The notes under the pieces are model-generated. The model did no database searches. It was given only the letters and a program-made list of their open reading frames with translations, and was not told the DNA's origin. The position numbers were made by a program, and so were the translations under genes. 64,000 bases of DNA from Gemmobacter sp964439015 (GTDB lineage: Bacteria; Pseudomonadota; Alphaproteobacteria; Rhodobacterales; Rhodobacteraceae). The DNA is taken from the NCBI GenBank assembly GCA_964439015.1, contig CAYTMV010000002.1, forward strand, positions 40,774 through 104,773, in the 5' to 3' direction. Positions 51,173-59,014 of the stretch are shown here, one piece after another. Every line of letters begins with the position of its first letter. The stretch's first letter is position 1.

Positions 51173-51418
51173 TCAGGCGACCGGATTGGACAGACGCGCC
51201 CAGATCAGATCCTTCAGCTGCGCGCGTTTGCGACGCATATGCTCTTCGGTCTCTTCGCTGACGGGCGCGATGCGCGTCTCGGCCTTGTAGACCTCTTCAT
51301 TGATCTCGTTATACTCTTCGACCAGTTTGGCGAAATGGGCGTCGGTTTCCTTCAGCGCCGAAATCTTCGTGGCCTCGGCCGGGAATTCCTCGGTCAGGTC
51401 GTGCGGGGTTTTCGACAT
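51173..51418 (-). CDS. YdcH/DUF465 family small coiled-coil protein
   Basis: An 81-residue acidic/basic helical protein: TEEFPAEATKISALKETDAH, FAKLVEEYNEINEEVYKAET and EEHMRRKRAQLKDLIWARL match the YdcH/SlyX-like coiled-coil family, common in proteobacteria and without assigned function. The ATG at 51418 has GGAGAAG upstream. Confidence 0.9.
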   Translation of the reverse strand: MSKTPHDLTEEFPAEATKISALKETDAHFAKLVEEYNEINEEVYKAETRIAPVSEETEEHMRRKRAQLKDLIWARLSNPVA

Positions 51419-51530
51419 GCGCTTCTCCTTTTCACGTCTTTGCGAGACCTTAGCCAATGCGGCGGCAGCTGCAACTTGACCCGGATCAAACCGGGGCAAA
51501 AAGCGGCCCGCAAGCCACATGTTTTCGCCC

Positions 51531-52214
51531 TTAGCGCCGCGCGGGGCGAAATCCCGCCGCTTTTGCCGCATCGGCGGTGGCAAAACATTGCTCACCCTTG
51601 GCGGGATTGATGCGGGTGCGGGCATAGTCGGCCTGGCCGGGGCTGTGATAGATGCGGCGATTGCCGCTGATATTGCCCTTAATCGGTCGATCCTCGGGAC
51701 AATCGGACTCACTGTCCTGGTGGCGATGCGCTTCGGGGGTGACCATCCGGCCAGTCCAAAGCCCCCGGCCCGCCGCGCGCGCGGCCGCCTCGGCCCCGGT
51801 GTAGCGGTCGGAATACCGGGTATAGGCCAGCGCCGCGCCCTGTTCGACCATCGCCGCGTTGATATCGCGCCCGTCTGCGCGGCAGGTGGCGACAGCCCGG
51901 CCATAGCGGTCACGATCCTCGATTGCGCAGGTGACCGACGCTTGCGCCACAAGCTCTTGCAGCACCCTGCGTGCAAAGGCGCCGCAATCCCACACCTGCC
52001 CTTGACGGTCGCAGGGCTGACCGGTTTCGGGCGCGTCAATGCCGAACAGCCGCACCCGCTCGCCTCCCAGGTCCAGCGTATCGCCGTCAATCACCCGCAC
52101 GACCGTGCCGGACAGGTGCGGCGCAATGACAGCGTCCGAGTCCCGCGGCTGCAGGGCAAAGCCTGCCACCAGCCCGGCCAGGGCCAGAACGAAAAGCGCA
52201 CGAAAATTCAACAT
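51531..52214 (-). CDS. Secreted staphylococcal-nuclease-like protein
   Basis: A 227-residue protein with an N-terminal membrane or signal segment (ALFVLALAGLVAGFALQP). The SNase domain contains GTVVRVIDGDTLDLGGERVR, LFGIDAPETGQPC and RDRYGRAVATC, matching the catalytic Arg/Asp/Glu arrangement. A C-terminal module (IKGNISGNRRIYHSPGQADY to GEQCFATADAAKAAGFRPAR) is the small domain often found in thermonuclease-like proteins and ExoI-like proteins. Probably a periplasmic or extracellular nuclease. Confidence 0.9.
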   Translation of the reverse strand: MLNFRALFVLALAGLVAGFALQPRDSDAVIAPHLSGTVVRVIDGDTLDLGGERVRLFGIDAPETGQPCDRQGQVWDCGAFARRVLQELVAQASVTCAIEDRDRYGRAVATCRADGRDINAAMVEQGAALAYTRYSDRYTGAEAAARAAGRGLWTGRMVTPEAHRHQDSESDCPEDRPIKGNISGNRRIYHSPGQADYARTRINPAKGEQCFATADAAKAAGFRPARR

Positions 52215-52288
52215 GCCCCGTTGTTCCTGCCCAAAGCAGGGAAGGCAAGGCGGATGTTAACTTTTCGTTAAGAAAGGTTAACCAACTT

Positions 52289-53932
52289 TCAGCGCTGTCG
52301 CTCGCGCCATTCTGCGGTCATCTCCGGCCCCAGATTCAACGGTGCCAGCATCGAGCGGCCCAGAATGTGATCCGCCGCCTTTTCGCCGGTCATGATCGAG
52401 GGTGCGTTGAGGTTGCCATTCGTCACCCGCGGGAAGATCGAGCTGTCGGCCAGTCGCAACCCCTCGACGCCAATGACTCGGGTTTCCGGGTCCACCACCG
52501 CCATCGGATCGTCGCGCCGCCCCATCCGGCAGGTGCCGCAGGGGTGATAGGCGCTTTCGACATGCTCTTTCAGAAAGGCGTCCAATTCCGCATCGGTCTG
52601 CGCGGCACCCGGCTGGATCTCATGCTTCACATGGGCAGCCATCGCCGGCTGGGCGAAAATCTCGCGCGTCAGCCGGATGCATTTGCGAAAATCTTCCCAG
52701 TCGCTGGGGTCGGACATGTAGTTGAACAGGATGCGCGGCGGGTCGCGCGGATCGGCCGAGCGCAGCCAGACCCGCCCCCGCGACTTCGACCGCATCGGCC
52801 CGACATGGACCTGAAACCCATGCCCCTCGGCCGCGGCCTTGCCGTCATAGCGCACGGCGATCGGCAGGAAGTGATACTGGATGTCGGGATACTCGATCCC
52901 CTTGTCCGAGCGGATGAAGCCGCAGCTTTCAAACTGGTTCGAAGCGCCCAAGCCCTTGCGGGTGAACAACCACTGCGCGCCGATCAGCGCCTTTCCGAAA
53001 AGGTTCCAGTATTTGTAAAGGGTTATCGGCTGACGGGCGGCATATTGCAGATAGATTTCCAGATGGTCCTGCAGATTGGCGCCCACGCCGGGACGGTCGG
53101 CCACCACCTCGATCCCATGGGCGCGCAACTCGGCCGCAGGGCCGATGCCCGACAGCATCAACAGCTTCGGTGAATTGAGCGAGGAGGCCGCGAGGATCAC
53201 CTCGGCCCCGGCGCGGATCACCTCGATCCTGCCGCCACGCTCGACCTCGACGCCCACGGCGCGGCCCTGCTCGATCACGACGCGCCGCGCCAAGGCCCGC
53301 ACCAGTTGCACCCGCCCGGTCTTCAGCGCCGGGCGCAGATAGGCATTGGCCGCCGACCAGCGGGTGCCGTTATGGATCGTGGCTTCCATCGGGCCAAAGC
53401 CCTCTTGCCGCGCGCCGTTGTAATCGTCGGTCATGGCGTAACCGGCCTGCTGGCCTGCCTCGATGAAGGCGTTGAACAGCGGGTTGCGGCGCGGGCCGCG
53501 CGTCACATGCAGCGGCCCGTGCGTGCCGCGATAGGGCGAGGGCGCCCCCCCGTGCCAGGTTTCCATCCGTTTGAAATAGGGCAGCACGTCGGCATAAGAC
53601 CAGCCACGCGCGCCCTGATCGGCCCAATGGTCGAAATCGCGCGCGTGGCCGCGCACGAAGACCATGCCGTTGATCGAGCTGGAGCCGCCGATCACCTTGC
53701 CGCGTGGCGTGGCCAGCACCCGCCCGCCCAGATGCGGCTCGGGTTCGGTCTTCAGGCCCCAGTCGTAAATCCCCATGTTCATGGGATAGGACAGCGCGGC
53801 CGGCATCTGGATGAACGGCCCGGCATCGGTGCCGCCGTGTTCGATCACGGTGACGCTGCGGCCTGCCTCGGCCAGACGATAGGCCATGGCGCAGCCAGCC
53901 GACCCTGCGCCGACGATCACATAATCGCTCAT
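52289..53932 (-). CDS. betA: Choline dehydrogenase
   Basis: A 547-residue GMC-family FAD flavoprotein oxidising choline to betaine aldehyde. The FAD motif is YVIVGAGSAGCAMAYRLAEA; GMC signatures are GKVIGGSSSINGMVFVRGHA and GAEVILAASSLNSPKLLMLS. Catalytic His and Asn/His occur near the C terminus (ESAYHPCGTCRMG and RVTNGNLNAPSIMTGEKAAD). It follows betB by 9 bp in the betI-betB-betA operon. Confidence 0.96.
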   Translation of the reverse strand: MSDYVIVGAGSAGCAMAYRLAEAGRSVTVIEHGGTDAGPFIQMPAALSYPMNMGIYDWGLKTEPEPHLGGRVLATPRGKVIGGSSSINGMVFVRGHARDFDHWADQGARGWSYADVLPYFKRMETWHGGAPSPYRGTHGPLHVTRGPRRNPLFNAFIEAGQQAGYAMTDDYNGARQEGFGPMEATIHNGTRWSAANAYLRPALKTGRVQLVRALARRVVIEQGRAVGVEVERGGRIEVIRAGAEVILAASSLNSPKLLMLSGIGPAAELRAHGIEVVADRPGVGANLQDHLEIYLQYAARQPITLYKYWNLFGKALIGAQWLFTRKGLGASNQFESCGFIRSDKGIEYPDIQYHFLPIAVRYDGKAAAEGHGFQVHVGPMRSKSRGRVWLRSADPRDPPRILFNYMSDPSDWEDFRKCIRLTREIFAQPAMAAHVKHEIQPGAAQTDAELDAFLKEHVESAYHPCGTCRMGRRDDPMAVVDPETRVIGVEGLRLADSSIFPRVTNGNLNAPSIMTGEKAADHILGRSMLAPLNLGPEMTAEWRERQR

Positions 53933-53941
53933 GTCAGCCCC

Positions 53942-55408
53942 TCAATACGGCGCGTCGACCGGGCCCATGCCCACATAGACGCTCTTGATCTGCGTGTAGT
54001 GTTCGACCGCGGCGCGGCCATTCTCGCGGCCCACGCCCGACATCTTGGCGCCACCGAAGGGCGCCTCGACCGGGGTCAGGTTATAGGCGTTGATCCAGGT
54101 GGTGCCCGCCTGCAGCCCGGCCACGACCCGATGCGCGCGGGTCATGTCGGCGGTGAAGACCCCCGCCGCCAGCCCGAATTGCGTGTCATTGGCGCGCGCC
54201 AGCACCTCGGCCTCGGCGTCGAAATCCAGCACCGCCATCACCGGGCCAAAAACCTCTTCGCGGGCCAGGGTCATGTCATCGGTCACATCGGCAAAGACGG
54301 TGGGCTGCACCCAGAAGCCGTCGTTGCGGGCGGGCTGGCCGCCGCCCGTCACCAGCCGCGCGCCCTCGGCCTTTGCAGTGGCGATATAGCCCAGCACCTT
54401 TTCCAGCTGTGCGGCGCTGACCAGCGGGCCCATCTGGGTCGCGGGGTCCAGCGGATCACCCAGCGTGATCGCCTCGGTCCGCGCCTTCAGCCGGGCCAGA
54501 AATGCCTCGCGGATGTCGCGCTGCACGAAAACCCGCGTGCCATTCGAGCAGACCTGCCCCGAGGAATAAAAGTTCCCCAGCATCGCAGCACCCACCGCCG
54601 AATCGAGGTCGGCATCGGCAAAGACGATCAGCGGCGACTTGCCGCCCAACTCCATCGTGACATGGCGGATGCCCGCGGCGGCGGCGGCATAGACCTTGGC
54701 CCCGGTTGGCACCGATCCGGTGAGCGAGACCTTGGCCACCCGCGCATCCGTCACCAGTTGCGCCCCCACCGCGCCGCGCCCCTGCACCACGTTGAACAGA
54801 CCGGCAGGAAGACCGGCCTCGACAAAGATTTCAGCCAGTTGCAATGCGCCCAAGGGCGTGGTCTCGGACGGTTTGAACACCATCGCATTGCCCAGCGCCA
54901 GCGCCGGGGCGGATTTCCAGCAGGCGATTTGGCTAGGATAGTTCCAGGCGCCGATGCCCACGCAGACCCCCAGCGGCTCGCGCAGGGTATAGACGAAATC
55001 CCGGCCCAGCGGGATCGTCTCGCCGGTCACGGTGGGGGCGAGGCCCGCGAAATATTCCAGCGCATCCGCGCCCGAAGGCCAGTCCGCCACCTCGGTTTCC
55101 TGAATGGGCTTGCCGGTATCCAGCGTCTCCAGTCGGGCGAGGTCGGCCCCGCGTGCGCGGATCAGATCGGCAGCGCGGCGCAGGATGCGGGCGCGATCCA
55201 CCGGGCGGGTGGCGGCCCATGCGGCCTGCGCGCGGTTGGCCGAGGCCAGCGCCGCCTCGATCACCGCGGGCGTTGCCTCATGCAGGCGGGCGATCACCGC
55301 ACCGGTGGCGGGATAGACCACTTCGATTACAGCGCCGGCCCTATCCTCGACATAGGCTCCGTCGATGAAGTGGCTGGCCTTTGGTTGCGCCGTCAATTCC
55401 ATGGTCAT
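53942..55408 (-). CDS. betB: Betaine aldehyde dehydrogenase
   Basis: A 488-residue ALDH. The catalytic glutamate is in MELGGKSPLIVFADADLDSA and the cysteine in YSSGQVCSNGTRVFV; NAD-binding regions include GAWNYPSQIACWKSAPAL and LTGSVPTGAKVYAAAA. It oxidises betaine aldehyde to glycine betaine. The ATG at 55408 overlaps the betI stop (ATGA), supporting coupled translation; an ATG at 55402 also has good Shine-Dalgarno spacing and is a real alternative. Confidence 0.96.
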   Translation of the reverse strand: MTMELTAQPKASHFIDGAYVEDRAGAVIEVVYPATGAVIARLHEATPAVIEAALASANRAQAAWAATRPVDRARILRRAADLIRARGADLARLETLDTGKPIQETEVADWPSGADALEYFAGLAPTVTGETIPLGRDFVYTLREPLGVCVGIGAWNYPSQIACWKSAPALALGNAMVFKPSETTPLGALQLAEIFVEAGLPAGLFNVVQGRGAVGAQLVTDARVAKVSLTGSVPTGAKVYAAAAAGIRHVTMELGGKSPLIVFADADLDSAVGAAMLGNFYSSGQVCSNGTRVFVQRDIREAFLARLKARTEAITLGDPLDPATQMGPLVSAAQLEKVLGYIATAKAEGARLVTGGGQPARNDGFWVQPTVFADVTDDMTLAREEVFGPVMAVLDFDAEAEVLARANDTQFGLAAGVFTADMTRAHRVVAGLQAGTTWINAYNLTPVEAPFGGAKMSGVGRENGRAAVEHYTQIKSVYVGMGPVDAPY

Positions 55409-55989
55409 GCCCCCTGCCCTTTCAGTTCTGCCTTCACGAAATCCCAAACCATCGTCACCGCCGCGGCCGAATCGGGCGGCCCCTTCTTCAGCGCCTCGCG
55501 CAGATAGGCCCCGTCGATCAACGCCCCGATGCCCTCGGCCACGGTCGGCGCCCGATCTCCCAGCAGAGGCCGCAGGGCGTGCAACAGGTTGGAGTGCAAC
55601 CGCCGCTGATAAACGCCCAGCAACCGCCGGGCCTGATCATTGGTCTGCGCCAGCACCCAGAAGTTCAGCCATGCACCCACGGCCTCGCGCCGGAAATTGC
55701 CGGGGCTGAACGAGGCGCGCAGAATCGCCCGGAGGCGCGCCTCCGGCCCCTCGACAGCCGCCAGCGCGCCGCGCACCTCGGCACCGTAAAGCGACAGAAC
55801 GTGCCGCATTGCGGCAAGGAAAATATCCTCTTTTCCGCCGAAATAGTGATGCGCCAATGCCGAAGACATGCCCGCGCGTTTGGCGATCTGGGAAACCGTC
55901 ACGTCAAGCGATCCGACGCGGCCGATCTCGGTGATCGTCGCTTTCACGAGGGCGGCCTTTCGAATAGGCTCCATTCCGAGCTTGGGCAT
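55405..55989 (-). CDS. betI: TetR-family transcriptional repressor BetI
   Basis: A 194-residue TetR regulator. The N-terminal MPKLGMEPIRKAALVKATIT and the HTH SQIAKRAGMSSALAHHYFGG are as in BetI; RLLGVYQRRLHSNLLHALRP is a typical BetI ligand-domain stretch. BetI represses bet genes until choline is present. A 14-bp palindrome lies in the divergent region with choX. The ATG at 55989 is chosen; the open frame upstream to 56067 crosses the operator. Confidence 0.95.
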   Translation of the reverse strand: MPKLGMEPIRKAALVKATITEIGRVGSLDVTVSQIAKRAGMSSALAHHYFGGKEDIFLAAMRHVLSLYGAEVRGALAAVEGPEARLRAILRASFSPGNFRREAVGAWLNFWVLAQTNDQARRLLGVYQRRLHSNLLHALRPLLGDRAPTVAEGIGALIDGAYLREALKKGPPDSAAAVTMVWDFVKAELKGQGA

Positions 55990-56035
55990 GGCAGTTTCCA
56001 CAAAATGCTTGCCAAACCGGGCTAGCGTGTTTTTT

Positions 56036-56049
56036 ATTGACGCGTCAAT
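56036..56049. promoter_or_regulatory. BetI operator between betI and choX
   Basis: A perfect 14-bp palindrome ATTGACGCGTCAAT, extended on both sides by T- and A-tracts (about 56030-56059), midway between the divergent betI and choX start codons. BetI operators in related bacteria are AT-flanked dyads, so BetI is the likely ligand, controlling both arms. Confidence 0.75.
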
Positions 56050-56095
56050 CAATAAAAAAACGCGCAAATCGCGACACCGCTACCAGGGAGTTGAC

Positions 56096-57028
56096 ATGAT
56101 GAAACTGAAAACCGGGCTTATGGCCTCTGCCGTGGCGTTTGCCTTTGCCGGCACCGCTTACGCCGAAGGCTGCGACAAGGTGATCTTCTCGGATGTGGGC
56201 TGGACCGACATCACCGCCACCACCGCGGCCACCACCACCGTGCTGGAAGCACTGGGCTACAAGACGGAAACCAAGCTGCTGTCGGTGCCGGTGACCTATA
56301 CCGCGCTGGCCGAAGGCGACGTGGATGTGTTCCTGGGCAACTGGATGCCGACGATGGAGGCCGACATCGCCCCCTATCGCGACGCAGGCACTGTCGATAC
56401 CGTCCGCACCAACCTGGAAGGCGCCAAGTACACGCTGGCCACCAACGAGGCCGGGGCCGCGCTGGGCATCAAGGATTTTGCCGACATCGTTGCGCAGAAA
56501 GACGCGCTGGAAGGCCAGATCTACGGCATCGAGCCGGGCAATGACGGCAACCGCCTGATCCTCGACATGATCGAAAAGGACGCCTTCGGCCTGAAGGGCT
56601 TCAAGGTGGTCGAAAGCTCGGAACAGGGGATGCTGGCCGAAGTCGGCAACAAGTCCGCCGACAGCAAGCCGATCGTGTTCCTGGGCTGGGAACCCCACCC
56701 GATGAACGCCAATTACAAGATGACCTATCTGACCGGCGGCGATGATTTCTTCGGCCCGAATTTCGGGGGCGCGATCGTGGCGACCAACACCCGCAAGGGC
56801 TATGTCGCCGAATGCCCGAACACCGGCAAACTGCTGCAGAATCTGGTCTTTTCGCTTCAGATGGAAAACGAGATCATGGGCGCGATCCTGAACGACGGCA
56901 CCGATCCCTCGGAAGCCGCGCGTGCCTGGCTGGCGGCCAACCCCACCGCATGGGAGCCGTGGCTGGAGGGCGTGACCACCAAGGATGGTGGCGATGCCAA
57001 GGCTGCCGTGGCTGCGGCTTTGCAGTGA
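56096..57028 (+). CDS. choX: Choline ABC transporter substrate-binding protein
   Basis: A 310-residue periplasmic protein with a signal peptide (LMASAVAFAFAGTAYAEG). ChoX-type features: VIFSDVGWTDITATTAATTT, GNWMPTMEADIAPYRDAGTV, and aromatic residues for binding the quaternary ammonium in FLGWEPHPMNANYKMTYL. The ATG at 56096 (MMKLK) has AGGGAG 5 nt upstream; the second ATG at 56099 fits the spacing slightly better. First gene of choX-choW-choV. Confidence 0.95.
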   Translation: MMKLKTGLMASAVAFAFAGTAYAEGCDKVIFSDVGWTDITATTAATTTVLEALGYKTETKLLSVPVTYTALAEGDVDVFLGNWMPTMEADIAPYRDAGTVDTVRTNLEGAKYTLATNEAGAALGIKDFADIVAQKDALEGQIYGIEPGNDGNRLILDMIEKDAFGLKGFKVVESSEQGMLAEVGNKSADSKPIVFLGWEPHPMNANYKMTYLTGGDDFFGPNFGGAIVATNTRKGYVAECPNTGKLLQNLVFSLQMENEIMGAILNDGTDPSEAARAWLAANPTAWEPWLEGVTTKDGGDAKAAVAAALQ

Positions 57029-57106
57029 TCTGATCCCCGCGACCGGGCCGCGCAGCTTGCAGCGCGGTCGCGGGACCATCTCTGACCGAAGGGGACAGGC
57101 CGCAGC

Positions 57107-57940
57107 ATGGACTGGCTGACCGATCACAAGCTGGAGCTTGGAAAATACTCGAAATGGGCCTTCGACTGGATGAAGGCCAACCTCAAGCCCCTGTTCGATT
57201 TTCTGGGCGGGGTGATGGAGGGGTTGATCAACGCCATATTGTGGCTGTTGCAGACCCCGCATCCGTTGGTGATCGTGGCCTTCTTTGTGGCGTTGACCTG
57301 GGTGTTGCAGCGCAACTGGCGGGTTGCCGCCTTTGTCGCGCTGGCGTTCATGTTCATCCTCAACCAGGGCTATTGGGAGGAAACGACCGAAAGCCTGACG
57401 CTGGTGCTGTCCTCTTGCGTGGTCTGCATGGCGGTGGGCGTGCCGCTGGGGATCTGGGCCGCGCATCGGCCGCGGGCCTACAAGGCCATGAGTCCGGTGC
57501 TGGACCTGATGCAGACCCTGCCAACTTTCGTCTATCTGATCCCGGCCATCGTTTTCTTCGGCATCGGCATGGTGCCGGGGCTGATCGCCACGGTGATCTT
57601 CGTGTTGCCGGCGCCGATCCGCATGACGCAACTGGGCGTCGCGTCGACCCCCATGGCCCTGCTTGAGGCCGCCACCGCCTTTGGCGCTACGCGCAGGCAG
57701 GTGTTGTGGAAGGTCGAGATGCCCTGGGCCTTGCCGCAGATCATGGTGGGGCTGAACCAGACGATCATGCTGTCGCTGTCGATGGTGGTGATCGCCGCGC
57801 TGGTGGGCGCCAACGGGCTGGGCGTGCCGGTGGTACGGGCGCTGAACTCGGTCAACACCGCGCTGGGCTTTGAGGCGGGGCTGGTTATCGTGGTGGTGGC
57901 GATCATGCTGGACCGGATGCTGAGGATGGAACGCAAATGA
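57107..57940 (+). CDS. choW: Choline ABC transporter permease
   Basis: A 277-residue ProW-type permease with about six membrane helices. The ATPase-contact loop is seen in EAATAFGATRRQVLWKVEMP, and PVLDLMQTLPTFVYLIPAIV is typical of choline/betaine permeases. Overlaps choV by 4 nt (ATGA). Confidence 0.96.
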   Translation: MDWLTDHKLELGKYSKWAFDWMKANLKPLFDFLGGVMEGLINAILWLLQTPHPLVIVAFFVALTWVLQRNWRVAAFVALAFMFILNQGYWEETTESLTLVLSSCVVCMAVGVPLGIWAAHRPRAYKAMSPVLDLMQTLPTFVYLIPAIVFFGIGMVPGLIATVIFVLPAPIRMTQLGVASTPMALLEAATAFGATRRQVLWKVEMPWALPQIMVGLNQTIMLSLSMVVIAALVGANGLGVPVVRALNSVNTALGFEAGLVIVVVAIMLDRMLRMERK

Positions 57941-58995
57941 CCAGGATCACCGATCCGGGGCAAACCGCCGGCGTTGCGGTGCGCTTCGACAACGTCTCGA
58001 TCGTCTTTGGCGATCACCCCGAACTCGCGCTGCCACTGATGGATGCCGGCAAGGATCGTGCCGAGGTGCAGACGTCCACCGGCCAGGTTCTGGGGGTGCA
58101 TGACTGCTCGCTTTCGGTGGCCGAGGGTGAAATTCTGGTGCTGATGGGGCTGTCCGGCTCGGGCAAATCCACGCTGCTGCGGGCGGTCAACGGGCTGAAC
58201 CCGGTCTGCCGCGGCGCGGTGCAGGTGTGCGATGGCCATGGTCTGGTCGATGTGACCCATGCCGATCCCGAAACCCTGCGCCGCATCCGGCTGACCCGGG
58301 TGGCGATGGTGTTCCAGCAATTCGGCCTGCTGCCCTGGCGCAGCGTGCGGGAGAATGTCGGGCTGGGGCTGGAACTGGGCGGCATGTCCAAGGCCGAGCG
58401 CCGCGCCCGTGTCGATCAGCAGCTTGAGCTGGTCAACCTCAGCCAATGGGCCGAGCGCAAGGTGGGCGAGTTGTCGGGCGGCATGCAGCAGCGGGTGGGT
58501 CTGGCCCGCGCCTTTGCCACCGAGGCGCCAATCCTGTTGATGGATGAACCCTTCTCTGCCCTCGACCCGCTGATCCGCGCCAAGTTGCAGGACGAATTGC
58601 TGGACCTTCAGGAAAAGCTCAAGCGCACCATCGTCTTCGTCAGCCACGATCTGGACGAGGCTTTCAAACTGGGCAACCGCATCGCGCTGATGGAGGGCGG
58701 GCGCATCGTGCAATGCGGCACGGCCCGCGAGATCATCGCAAACCCGGTCAACGATTACGTCCAGGATTTCGTGGCCCACATGAACCCGCTGTCGGTGCTG
58801 ACGGCGCGAGATGTGATGCGGGCTGGTCCGGCGGCAGACGCGCTGCGGTCGGTGGCGGCAGAAACGCCGGTGCGCGCGGTGATGGAGATGCTGCGCGATG
58901 GTGCCACGGCGCTGTCGGTGGTCGAGAACGGGCAGGTTCTGGGCGAGATCGCCGCCCGCGACGTCATGGCCCGGCTGGTGGACCCGCGCGGCTGA
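57937..58995 (+). CDS. choV: Choline ABC transporter ATP-binding protein
   Basis: A 352-residue ABC ATPase. Walker A GLSGSGKSTLLRAVNG, Q-loop MVFQQFGLLPWRSV, signature LSGGMQQRVGLARAFA, Walker B ILLMDEPFSALD and switch His FVSHDLDEAF are all intact. A C-terminal region (about 270-350, ETPVRAVMEMLRDGATALSV) resembles a partial CBS domain, as in ProV. Powers choline import through ChoW. Confidence 0.96.
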   Translation: MTRITDPGQTAGVAVRFDNVSIVFGDHPELALPLMDAGKDRAEVQTSTGQVLGVHDCSLSVAEGEILVLMGLSGSGKSTLLRAVNGLNPVCRGAVQVCDGHGLVDVTHADPETLRRIRLTRVAMVFQQFGLLPWRSVRENVGLGLELGGMSKAERRARVDQQLELVNLSQWAERKVGELSGGMQQRVGLARAFATEAPILLMDEPFSALDPLIRAKLQDELLDLQEKLKRTIVFVSHDLDEAFKLGNRIALMEGGRIVQCGTAREIIANPVNDYVQDFVAHMNPLSVLTARDVMRAGPAADALRSVAAETPVRAVMEMLRDGATALSVVENGQVLGEIAARDVMARLVDPRG

Positions 58996-59014
58996 CGCGC
59001 GGGGCCTTTTCGCC

